The notes beneath the pieces were generated by a model. The model made no database searches. It worked only from the letters and a program-made list of their open reading frames with translations, and was not told the origin of the DNA. From NCBI GenBank assembly GCA_036655915.1, contig JAVVPE010000008.1, forward strand, positions 1 to 43,776: DNA of 43,776 nt, written 5' to 3'. This stretch comes from JAVWGW01 sp036655915. Its GTDB lineage: Bacteria; Actinomycetota; Coriobacteriia; Coriobacteriales; Eggerthellaceae. Shown here in pieces: positions 25,942-32,986 of this stretch (position 1 is its first letter; the number at the start of each line of letters is the position of its first letter). The position numbers were made by a program, and so were the translations under genes.

Positions 25942-26114
25942 ACCTCGAAAACCTCGCAAACTTCATCCGTGAACTGGAGTTTCTTTCATTAACCCAACTT
26001 CATAAGTTTACCTTGATTACAGATGGGTGTTTTCGCCCTAATCTGAAGAGCATAAGTGTTGCCTTGGGTTGGGGCTCAAGGCAAATCATAGCAGAGACGA
26101 GGAGAGGAGATTCG

Positions 26115-27620
26115 ATGAAAAAGCGGTTATTGGCAGGTTTGCTTGTGCTGCTGGCAACAGGCCTCATGGTGTGTTGCCTTTGGGCGTGTGCTGCGCCGCA
26201 GCAAGCGCAGCCGAAAAAAGAGTCTGCAGCAAGCGAGCAATCAGCAAATGCCACAGACGAAGCACAGCGTATCAAGATGCTTCCGCCAGAGGAAAAGGTT
26301 GCTGCGTCGAAGGAGTTTTACGCCCCGAAGGTGACGACTCTTCCTGATGGTACGGAAGTGCAGAAAACTCCCGCCGATCCTTATATGTGGAATACGGCCA
26401 TTTTACAGGGAGATAATCGTGGCTGTTTGGCCGAGGGGTGCCATACCGACCTATTGAAGACACCGCAGCTGCTTCCCATGAGTCATCCGGAACTGAAAAA
26501 TCCGTACAATATCGATCCGTCGATTAAGTTTTGTTATATGTGCCATTCAAAAGCTTTGTTCATGCAGGATAGTATGCATGCACTTCACATGAACAACGAT
26601 AAGTTCAAGGGCGATTGCAATTCATGCCATTACATCGATCCGGCAACGGGGAACCATATGATGTGGGATTTGGCTAAGTACGATACTGCGTTTATGGGTA
26701 TCACTTCGATTCCCAATGTAAAGGGCGATTTTTCATTCACTCAAGATTCAATTACCCCGACCGATCAGGTGTTTTATTATTGGGAAAACGCCAACCATCA
26801 GGGCGTGACTCCCAAAAATGATACTTCGGCCGATGCCTACAAGAACTGGGAAATAAAGGTGACCGGTGAGGTCAATAATAGCTTCTCGTTCAAGTTGGGC
26901 GAAATGGAAGATCAGATGGTTGAAAAAGTTATGAAAATGGATTGCCAGACCAACCCACCGGGTGGCGCCTATATTGCCAACGTTAAGGTTAAGGGTGTGC
27001 CGCTGAAGGCTGTGATGGAAAAAGCAGGCATCAAGGATACCGCTACGGCAATGCACTCAATCGCCGATGACGGCTGGGATGTTTACCCTGTTCCAATGAG
27101 CTATGTTAATGACAACATTGACAACATTATGTTGGTAACTGAAATCAACGGCGAGAGTTTAGGCATGTTGCAGGGTTACCCTGTGCAGTTGTGGACGCCT
27201 GATTTGGCGGGATGTCATTACACTAAACGACCAGTTGAATTGAAGTTTACTACCGAAAAAGCTGATCCTAAGCTCTTTATCGGCTTCACTAACCCCAAGA
27301 CCGGAGAAATGTTCAATAAGCCTAATACTGCGGTTTTCAACTACACAAACGGGACGGTGTTCCCCGCGGGCAAAGCAATCGAGTTTGAAGGATTTGCTGA
27401 TGCCTACGATGTGCCGGTGACGGCTGTTGAGATTTCTTTCGATAAAGGTAAAACATGGACTAAGCATGATCTAGGAACTACCGATACGCTGAAATGGGTT
27501 AATTGGAAGTTTAGCTATACCCCCGAAAAAGCGGGATCGTACCTGATGAAGGTGCGTGCGATTTCTGCCGACGGCGCTGTCAGCACCGATCCGTCACAGC
27601 TGTTCTTCAACGTGAAATAG
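26115..27620 (+). CDS. Triheme cytochrome c / molybdopterin-fold / Ig-like lipoprotein
   Basis: A 501-residue extracytoplasmic redox protein. I start at ATG 26115 (GGAGAGGAGA upstream) because MKKRLLAGLLVLLATGLM and lipobox LWAC (Cys25) form a Sec-type lipoprotein signal. Three c-heme sites follow: C104-x4-C109-H110, C140-x2-C143-H144 and C168-x2-C171-H172. Residues about 244-385 resemble the sulfite-oxidase-type molybdopterin domain (NWEIKVTGEV, candidate Mo-ligand C277, VKGVPLKAV, VTEINGESLGMLQGYPVQL). Residues 416-501 form an Ig-like dimerisation domain. It probably passes electrons between a substrate at the Mo-type site and the membrane via the hemes. The signal shows no twin arginine, which is odd for a Mo enzyme. 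It heads an operon with its paralogue. Confidence 0.75.
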   Translation: MKKRLLAGLLVLLATGLMVCCLWACAAPQQAQPKKESAASEQSANATDEAQRIKMLPPEEKVAASKEFYAPKVTTLPDGTEVQKTPADPYMWNTAILQGDNRGCLAEGCHTDLLKTPQLLPMSHPELKNPYNIDPSIKFCYMCHSKALFMQDSMHALHMNNDKFKGDCNSCHYIDPATGNHMMWDLAKYDTAFMGITSIPNVKGDFSFTQDSITPTDQVFYYWENANHQGVTPKNDTSADAYKNWEIKVTGEVNNSFSFKLGEMEDQMVEKVMKMDCQTNPPGGAYIANVKVKGVPLKAVMEKAGIKDTATAMHSIADDGWDVYPVPMSYVNDNIDNIMLVTEINGESLGMLQGYPVQLWTPDLAGCHYTKRPVELKFTTEKADPKLFIGFTNPKTGEMFNKPNTAVFNYTNGTVFPAGKAIEFEGFADAYDVPVTAVEISFDKGKTWTKHDLGTTDTLKWVNWKFSYTPEKAGSYLMKVRAISADGAVSTDPSQLFFNVK

Positions 27621-27632
27621 AAAGGAGAAATC

Positions 27633-28436
27633 ATGAGTAATACAATCAAGACTGTTGCTGGTGCTGCCAGTGTGATTACCCTGCTTGTATCCGGAACCGC
27701 TTTTGCGGCGGAGCCGGTTGGTCAGTCAGTGGTTGATAATACCCAGGCGACGTGGACACATGTTGATGGGACGGCCTCTGTCGTTCAGACGCAAGAGCTG
27801 GTACCCCATGTTCAGGGTGTATTTGCTTACACGCAAAGCAGCATCACACCCAATGAACGCATTGCGCAAGTGTTTCAGAGGGCGACCAATGCACTTTGCA
27901 ATGCAAGCACAGAACTGACAGTAACCGCGAATGCGGCAGACTGGAAGATTTCGGTCGTGGGTGATGTTGCCAACGCTTACACTGCGACGCTGGGGGAACT
28001 TGCGGTTGACGACGAGCAGACGACGCTTATGGGGTGTGCTTGCGCATCGAACGGTGCGGGTGGCCCAGCGGTAATCAACGCTGAGGTGACAGGTATTCCT
28101 CTTGCGTCCATAATTGAAAAGGCAGCCCCGGCTGCGTCGGTAAATACGGTAACGCTTGTTTCGGAGGACGGTTATCGCATGGCTGTTCCCCTTGACTTCG
28201 TTATGGCTCGCAAAGCCTTGGTTTCGTATCAAATCAACCAGGATCCTTTGACGGCGTCGGTGGGTGGCACAAATCAGCTCTGGATCGATTCTGTTGCTGC
28301 AAAGTATTTTTCCCGCAACATTGTTTCTGTTGAGCTGACGGCTGAGGATGTGGCACCTGCGGTGCCCGGTAAGGAAGCTGATGCCGCCAACCAATATGTC
28401 AACCGTCCTAATGTGGGAATCGTAAGTGCTGCTTAG
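27633..28436 (+). CDS. Secreted molybdopterin-fold protein, paralogue without hemes
   Basis: 267 residues with a Sec signal peptide (hydrophobic core VITLLVSGTA, cleavage after AFAA). The mature protein aligns with the middle of the upstream lipoprotein: GVFAYTQSSITPNERI versus GDFSFTQDSITPTDQV, DWKISVVGDV versus NWEIKVTGEV, and C137...TGIPLASIIEKA versus C277...KGVPLKAVMEKA with identical spacing. It keeps the candidate Mo-ligand Cys (C137, next to C135) but has no CxxCH motif and no Ig-like end. It starts 12 nt after the lipoprotein stop behind AAAGGAGAA. It could be a second subunit, a soluble partner, or a substrate-binding form of the fold. The export route and cofactor state are uncertain. 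Confidence 0.65.
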   Translation: MSNTIKTVAGAASVITLLVSGTAFAAEPVGQSVVDNTQATWTHVDGTASVVQTQELVPHVQGVFAYTQSSITPNERIAQVFQRATNALCNASTELTVTANAADWKISVVGDVANAYTATLGELAVDDEQTTLMGCACASNGAGGPAVINAEVTGIPLASIIEKAAPAASVNTVTLVSEDGYRMAVPLDFVMARKALVSYQINQDPLTASVGGTNQLWIDSVAAKYFSRNIVSVELTAEDVAPAVPGKEADAANQYVNRPNVGIVSAA

Positions 28437-28476
28437 ATGATTTTGCGGTGACGAGCTGGATAAACTAGGCGTGTTT

Positions 28477-28510
28477 TTGACCCCCTGCTTTTAGATGAGC
28501 GGGGGGTCAA
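28477..28510. terminator. Hairpin between convergent Mo-fold and PNPOx genes
   Basis: The arms 28477-28489 and 28498-28510 pair over 13 bp with one T-G wobble and an 8-nt loop. The T tract on the plus side is weak (GGGTTTTGG), so termination efficiency is uncertain. The position between converging genes supports the role. Confidence 0.6.
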
Positions 28511-28543
28511 TTGGGTTTTGGATAAGGATTGGAGTATTTAATC

Positions 28544-28954
28544 TTAAAGCTGAATAGGGGTCCATTCTTCGTGGGTGCAAATCCAGGCTTGAGGTGCTTG
28601 GACGGAAAAGAAGACGAGGGTGGGGTCGTGTGCGCCGTCGTAGCTTTCTCCTAGGCCGCGCATATGTTCAAAGCCCGCCTGGCGGATGGTGTCGTTTACG
28701 CCATCAACAAGTCCGGCCACGCCGCGCAAAATCAGCCAGCCGTGCCCTGGCCACCAGGCCGTTGCTTCAAACTTGGGGTTGATCTGCAATTCTTCCCACA
28801 CATCTTTGGTGGTGGCGGTGCAAAACCAGAGGGTATCATCTTGCAGGGCAGCAAAGCTGAACGGGCGCACGTGGGGCTGGTCGTTTACGCTTGTGGCCAG
28901 GTACCACGCAGGAATGTTGGTCAGGTAGCTTAGAATTGTTTCGTTTCCGGTCAT
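28544..28954 (-). CDS. Pyridoxamine 5'-phosphate oxidase-family FMN-binding protein
   Basis: A 136-residue split-barrel flavoprotein-like protein. I start at ATG 28954 (MTGNETILSYLTNIP; AAAGGA 7 nt upstream). Features are PAWYLATSVNDQPHVRPFSF, TLWFCTATTKDVWEEL and KFEATAWWPGHGWLILRG, the pattern of small PNPOx-like proteins that bind FMN or F420 and usually have unknown substrates. It lies downstream of the riboflavin importer genes on the same strand (103 nt after ecfT), so a flavin-linked role is plausible, although no direct coupling is seen. Confidence 0.78.
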   Translation of the reverse strand: MTGNETILSYLTNIPAWYLATSVNDQPHVRPFSFAALQDDTLWFCTATTKDVWEELQINPKFEATAWWPGHGWLILRGVAGLVDGVNDTIRQAGFEHMRGLGESYDGAHDPTLVFFSVQAPQAWICTHEEWTPIQL

Positions 28955-29057
28955 GATGGATCCTTTCGATTGGGGTGCTGGTTTTGGCTGGTTGGGCAGG
29001 TTAATTCGGGTCGGGCTGGTTGAGGTGGGTTGCGCCAAGCGTGCTGGCACTTTTCAC

Positions 29058-29861
29058 TTACAGCCCTATATTGCTGGCGATAACGCAGGCACACAACACC
29101 CCCAAGGTGGCGGCTGCCGCAGCATCGACGCCTGAAAAACGCAGGGGGTGCAGGCGCGTGCGACCCGGTCCCCCATGGTAGCAGCGGGCATCCATGGCCT
29201 GCGACAGCGTTTCGGCATGGCGAAACGCGCTGGTGAATAGGGGAATAACCAGGGAAGAAAACATGCGGGTGCCCCCCTTAAACGGGCTGTGCGCATAGGC
29301 TGCTCCGCGGCTGATTTGGGCTTGATAAATGGTTTGCGCCTCCAGGGCAAACTGGGGCAAAAACCGCAGCGCAATTCCCATAATCATCGCCAGTTCGTGT
29401 GCGGGAAAGCCAAAACGGTTCAAGGGTCCTAGCAGCCGCTCGAAGGCTTCTGTGGTGTCAAGCGTTGTTGTGGTCATGGTGATAAGGCTCATGGCAAGCA
29501 GCATCAGCACAAGGCGCGAGGCGATAAACGCGCACGAGTGCACGCCAGCTTCGCTGATTGTAATGAATAACCAGCTAAAATAGACGGCGCCCCCCTGCAC
29601 AACGAACAAGTTCAGCGCTGCGACCACCACGACGATGAAGGCAAGCGGCGCGATCGATTTGAAAGCTTTTCCCAGCGGGATGCGGGCAATAAGGTAAGCT
29701 GCCGCCACGAAAAGCGCGCATATGCCCAGCCCGGCAAAATCGTGCGCGCACAATACGATAACGATAAAGGCGCAGGAAAGCAGCAGTTTTGCCCGCGGAT
29801 CCATGCGATGAAAGGGGCTGGTGCCCGCATAGTAGCTGCCAAAAAGAAGGGGAGTGCTCAT
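29058..29861 (-). CDS. ecfT: ECF transporter transmembrane subunit EcfT
   Basis: A 267-residue membrane coupling subunit of an energy-coupling-factor importer. It has four to five hydrophobic helices in the first part, then a cytoplasmic coupling region with the two Ala-Arg-type motifs (QISRGAAYAHS and QAMDARCYHGG) that dock on the ATPases, preceded by MGIALRFLPQFALEAQ. Its ATG overlaps the ATPase stop by 4 nt (ATGA), so it is translationally coupled. It is the third gene of the ribU-ecfAA'-ecfT operon. Homology to CbiQ-type proteins is expected, but the context points to riboflavin. Confidence 0.92.
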   Translation of the reverse strand: MSTPLLFGSYYAGTSPFHRMDPRAKLLLSCAFIVIVLCAHDFAGLGICALFVAAAYLIARIPLGKAFKSIAPLAFIVVVVAALNLFVVQGGAVYFSWLFITISEAGVHSCAFIASRLVLMLLAMSLITMTTTTLDTTEAFERLLGPLNRFGFPAHELAMIMGIALRFLPQFALEAQTIYQAQISRGAAYAHSPFKGGTRMFSSLVIPLFTSAFRHAETLSQAMDARCYHGGPGRTRLHPLRFSGVDAAAAATLGVLCACVIASNIGL

Positions 29862-31708
29862 AGGGTGGCCTTCGGTAGGGCGGCTAAGGCACGGGTAAGG
29901 CTTGCGGTGTCAAACAGCAGGTTTGCGGAAAGGCCCAGGCCCGCTTCGCGCAGGGTGTCGGCCATGCGCTGGGCGGCGGGAACGCCTAGGCCTATCGCGC
30001 GCAGTTCTTCGCCGCGCAAGAAAATAGCTTGGGGGATGTCCAGAGCGAATTGCGCCCCTTCTTTCAGTACAAGGATACGGCTGCTTAGCTGCGCCAAATC
30101 ATCCATGTTGTGAGAAACCATCACGATGGTGAGGCCGCTTTCGCGCAGCTTGGCGATCAGTTTGAGAAATTCCTTGCGCGCAGCAGGGTCAAGGCCCGCC
30201 ATCGGTTCATCCAAAATCAAGGTTTGGGGGCGCATGGCAAGCACCCCGGCGAAGGCGACGCGTCGCTGTTGGCCGCCCGAAAGCTCAAAGGGGCTTTTGT
30301 CGCGCAGCGTGGTGTAATCCAAATCCACTGCGTCAAGCGCTTGGCGCACGCGGGCATCCATATCCTGTTCGCCCAGGCCTAAATTGCGCGGTCCGAAGGC
30401 CACATCTTCATAGACGCTTGCGGCGAACAGCTGGTGTTCGGGATACTGAAATACAACCCCCACGTTTTTGCGCGCTGCCGCTGCCGCCTTTTTGTCGGCT
30501 ATATCCACGCCACCCACCAACACACGTCCGCGCGTGGGGTGCAAAAGCCCATTCATGTGCTGGATCAGCGTGGATTTCCCCGATCCGGTGTGTCCGGCGA
30601 TGCCCAAAAATTCCCCGGTGTATAAGGTGAAATTGATGGCATCAAGTGCCAAAAGCGCATCGGGCTTGTTGCCCCAGTCCGCCACCTGCGCTGTGGGTTC
30701 CTGCTTGGCGGCGCGCGCCTTAGCCTTTTTCTTGTTGGCCACGGGGTCATAGGTGTAAGAAACGTTTTCAAAAGTGATAAGCGGCTCCAAGTTGCTTTCG
30801 GGCGCGCCTGCCTGCGCAGCTTGCGTTTTGGGCTCCTGCTGTGTCCCGTGCGCTTCCGACGCGGCATCATCCGACTGCCTCGCGGGTGCTCGCGGCTCAA
30901 TCAGCGTTTCAAGGGTGCCCGCCAAGCGCGCTTCATCAACCTGTGTAGGCACGGCCACGCCCGCGGCCTGTAGTGCCATCGAAAGCTTGCAGGCAAAGGG
31001 AACTTCCAGGTTGAGCTGCGTTAAAAGGTCGGTGCGCGTCAAAACTTCTTCGGGCGTGCCCACACAGGCGATGCGCCCCGCGTCCAGCACAACCACGCGA
31101 TCGGCTAGCGCGGCCTCTTCCATGAAGTGCGTGATCATCACGATGGTCATGCCGCGTTCGTGCAGCGTTTTGCACACGCGCAAAAGCCCCTTGCGCCCGC
31201 GCGGGTCAAGCATGGCGGAAGCTTCATCCAGAATAAGAATTTTGGGGTTCATAGCCAACACGCCAGCGATGGCTACGCGCTGTTTTTGCCCGCCCGAAAG
31301 CGCCGAGGTTTCCTTTTTGTCAAATCCTACAAGCCCCACTTCTTCCAGGGCAGCACTCACGCGCCTTTGCAGTTCATCGGGTGCCACGCCCAAGTTTTCC
31401 GGTCCGAAGGCCACATCGTTTTCGATAAGGCTTGCCACCAGCTGGTCGTCGGGGTTTTGAAACACCATCCCCGCGTTTGAGCGGATAAGATAGGTGCATT
31501 CTTCATCGCTGGTATCGCTTCCCATAACCACCACGCGGCCGGCATCGGGCACCAGCAGGGCATTGATGTGCTTGGCAAGCGTGCTTTTTCCGCTGCCATT
31601 GCCGCCGAGCACGCACACGAATTCGCCTGCGGCAACGTGCAGGTTAATGTCGGATAAAACGGAAGTTTCTCCGTCGTAGGTAAATGCTGTGTGTTCAAAA
31701 TCAATCAT
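29858..31708 (-). CDS. Fused double ATPase of the ECF transporter
   Basis: The 616-residue protein holds both ECF ATPases in one chain. The first half (about 1-235) has Walker A GGNGSGKST, Q-loop FQNPDDQLVAS, signature LSGGQKQRVAIAGVLAM and Walker B LILDEASAMLDP. A linker rich in Ala/Glu/Gln leads to the second half (about 308-560): AGHTGSGKST, FQYPEHQLFAAS, LSGGQQRRVAFAGVLAM and LILDEPMAGLDP. In most bacteria EcfA and EcfA' are separate proteins, so this is a fusion. Both Q-loop phrases are typical of the family. AAGGA precedes the ATG, 23 nt after the ribU stop. Confidence 0.93.
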   Translation of the reverse strand: MIDFEHTAFTYDGETSVLSDINLHVAAGEFVCVLGGNGSGKSTLAKHINALLVPDAGRVVVMGSDTSDEECTYLIRSNAGMVFQNPDDQLVASLIENDVAFGPENLGVAPDELQRRVSAALEEVGLVGFDKKETSALSGGQKQRVAIAGVLAMNPKILILDEASAMLDPRGRKGLLRVCKTLHERGMTIVMITHFMEEAALADRVVVLDAGRIACVGTPEEVLTRTDLLTQLNLEVPFACKLSMALQAAGVAVPTQVDEARLAGTLETLIEPRAPARQSDDAASEAHGTQQEPKTQAAQAGAPESNLEPLITFENVSYTYDPVANKKKAKARAAKQEPTAQVADWGNKPDALLALDAINFTLYTGEFLGIAGHTGSGKSTLIQHMNGLLHPTRGRVLVGGVDIADKKAAAAARKNVGVVFQYPEHQLFAASVYEDVAFGPRNLGLGEQDMDARVRQALDAVDLDYTTLRDKSPFELSGGQQRRVAFAGVLAMRPQTLILDEPMAGLDPAARKEFLKLIAKLRESGLTIVMVSHNMDDLAQLSSRILVLKEGAQFALDIPQAIFLRGEELRAIGLGVPAAQRMADTLREAGLGLSANLLFDTASLTRALAALPKATL

Positions 31709-31731
31709 GGGTATCCTTTGCGTAAGGCCGG

Positions 31732-32328
31732 CTATTTGCCTTTAATCTGTGCCTTTTTCGGCGTGATAAGATTGGATATTGCCTTGTACACAACAAGGGT
31801 TAGCGCGGCATTGAGCGCACCTTTCACCAGGTTAAAGGGCACCAAGGCGGGAAGGATAAGGGGTAACACCGCATCGGGTGTGCCATACCAAAAAGCAACG
31901 CCGATGGTCAGGTTGGCCGCGATGGCACCCAAGGTGGCAACGATGATGCTGATGATAAGCCCAGCCCCCGCGCCTTTGTAGTTGTGCACCCGGCGATACA
32001 CAAGCGCGGCGGGCACGATGAAGCACAGCGTGGCTATGATGTTCATGATTGAGCCAACCCATTCGCCCAAAATCAAGCCATGGATAACGGCAGCAATGGC
32101 GCCCACGGCAACGCCCGCCGCAGGGCCAAACGCAAAGCCGCACACCATAGCGGGCATGAGCGAGGCATCGTAGGTAAGGAAGGCCACGCCGGGAATGAGG
32201 GGAATCTGAATAAACGAAAGCAGTGCTGCAATGGCGCACATCAGTGCCATTGTTACCAGTTGGCGCGTGTCCCAGCGATTGGTGTTGGTGAAGCGGAAAT
32301 CTTGCTTGTTCTTCGATTGATCGGTCAT
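31732..32328 (-). CDS. ribU: ECF transporter substrate-binding subunit, riboflavin type
   Basis: A 198-residue integral membrane S component that captures the vitamin. It has about six helices. The first carries the A-x-x-x-A-type contact for EcfT (MALMCAIAALL). The segment LTYDASLMPAMVCGFAFGPA corresponds to the conserved loop of RibU-like proteins. An FMN riboswitch with its own terminator precedes it, which is strong evidence that the substrate is riboflavin or a related flavin. AAAGGG lies 7 nt before the ATG. The assignment rests on the riboswitch more than on binding-site residues, which I cannot verify. Confidence 0.88.
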   Translation of the reverse strand: MTDQSKNKQDFRFTNTNRWDTRQLVTMALMCAIAALLSFIQIPLIPGVAFLTYDASLMPAMVCGFAFGPAAGVAVGAIAAVIHGLILGEWVGSIMNIIATLCFIVPAALVYRRVHNYKGAGAGLIISIIVATLGAIAANLTIGVAFWYGTPDAVLPLILPALVPFNLVKGALNAALTLVVYKAISNLITPKKAQIKGK

Positions 32329-32384
32329 GGCAAACCCTTTCTTGGTAAGGCATTCGGTAAGGTGAAAGGTCTGCCACCTGCCTC

Positions 32385-32427
32385 AAAAAAGAAACAGACC
32401 CGTATGAATTCGTTCTGTTCATACAGG
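32385..32427 (-). terminator. Riboswitch-controlled terminator before ribU
   Basis: On the minus strand CCTGTATGAA (32427-32418) pairs with TTCATACGGG (32408-32399), 10 bp with one wobble and a 9-nt loop, followed after 4 nt by TTTCTTTTTT (32394-32385). It lies between the FMN aptamer and ribU and is the expression platform: FMN bound should favour termination. Confidence 0.8.
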
Positions 32428-32472
32428 CCCCAAGGGTTTGTTCGCCAAAACAGCAAAAACAACGAACAAGCT

Positions 32473-32607
32473 CTGCCTCTTTCATCCGGACTGTAACCGT
32501 CGGTTTTGGAATCACACCAAATCAGCCCGCAAGCGCATTGCTTGCGAGGTTGTGGACTTATGGCCGCAGCCAATCACCACCGGTGAGGAATTGCACCTCG
32601 CCTTGAA
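32473..32607 (-). ncRNA. FMN riboswitch (RFN element)
   Basis: Read on the minus strand, conserved RFN blocks appear in order: GGCGAGGTGCAATTCCTC then ACCGGTGGT, AGTCCACAACC, GGTGTGATTCC, AACCGACGGTTACAGTC and CGGATGAAAGAGG. They match the FMN aptamer consensus closely. The local stem GCAAG...CTTGC in the middle fits the variable P3/P4 region. The element represses flavin uptake genes when FMN is high. Confidence 0.95.
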
Positions 32608-32626
32608 ACAGAATTCATTGCTTCGT

Positions 32627-32655
32627 ATTGTAACCACCCCGCCGGCATCGTGCAA
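32627..32655 (-). promoter_or_regulatory. Promoter of the ribU operon
   Basis: On the minus strand TTGCAC (32655-32650), 17 bp, TACAAT (32632-32627). Transcription would begin near 32620, about 13 nt before the riboswitch. Near-consensus and well placed. Confidence 0.8.
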
Positions 32656-32719
32656 GGATACCTTTTGTTTGCGGAGTTTTTTGCGGGGATAGGTATACCC
32701 TTTGCGAGCCTTGTTGTCG

Positions 32720-32725
32720 TATAGT
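32720..32725 (+). promoter_or_regulatory. Possible -10 box before the aminotransferase region
   Basis: TATAGT, 37 nt before the small ORF at 32762. No good -35 is visible. A palindromic GGTATACC lies upstream at 32692-32699. Confidence 0.3.
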
Positions 32726-32761
32726 GTTTAAGAGGATTTTTAAGATAGGGGAGGAAATCGT

Positions 32762-32943
32762 ATGGCGGACGGGGAAATACCTGCGGCGACGCCGATGGTG
32801 TGAACGGCGGGCAGCTGCCCTTTGGCATATTGGTGAACCTTATCTATCCCTTCGTCGGGTATTTCGGCATCGCTTTTATGGTGGTTATTTTGGTGCAATA
32901 CATTCGCTGGCACTTCGATAAGAAAAAGGGCATCGTGCGCTAG
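32762..32943 (+). other. Two-frame small membrane ORF or transporter remnant
   Basis: A strong ribosome site (GGGGAGGAAA) precedes ATG 32762, but that frame stops after 13 codons (MADGEIPAATPMV). In the next frame a GTG at 32800 overlaps the stop (GTGA) and reads 47 residues to TAG 32943: NGGQLPFGILVNLIYPFVG, then YFGIAFMVVILVQYIRWHF and KKKGIVR. This is one long or two short membrane helices with a basic end, like the C-terminus of an amino-acid transporter. Either a coupled tiny membrane protein is made, or this is a decayed transporter gene that has lost its middle and shifted frame. Its place just before an aminotransferase fits an amino-acid transporter past. Confidence 0.45.
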
Positions 32944-32986
32944 CGCGTGGTGCAAGGTGGTGCAGCCTACAAAAAAGGAGGCCGTC

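Noticed and set aside
25917..26114. Upstream extension of the heme lipoprotein by 66 codons
   Set aside because: It would bury the signal peptide, has no ribosome site, and overlaps the promoter and palindrome.
32724..32921. 65-codon Arg-rich frame before the aminotransferase
   Set aside because: The translation is basic and unlike a protein family; the membrane-protein frame in the same DNA is the sensible one.
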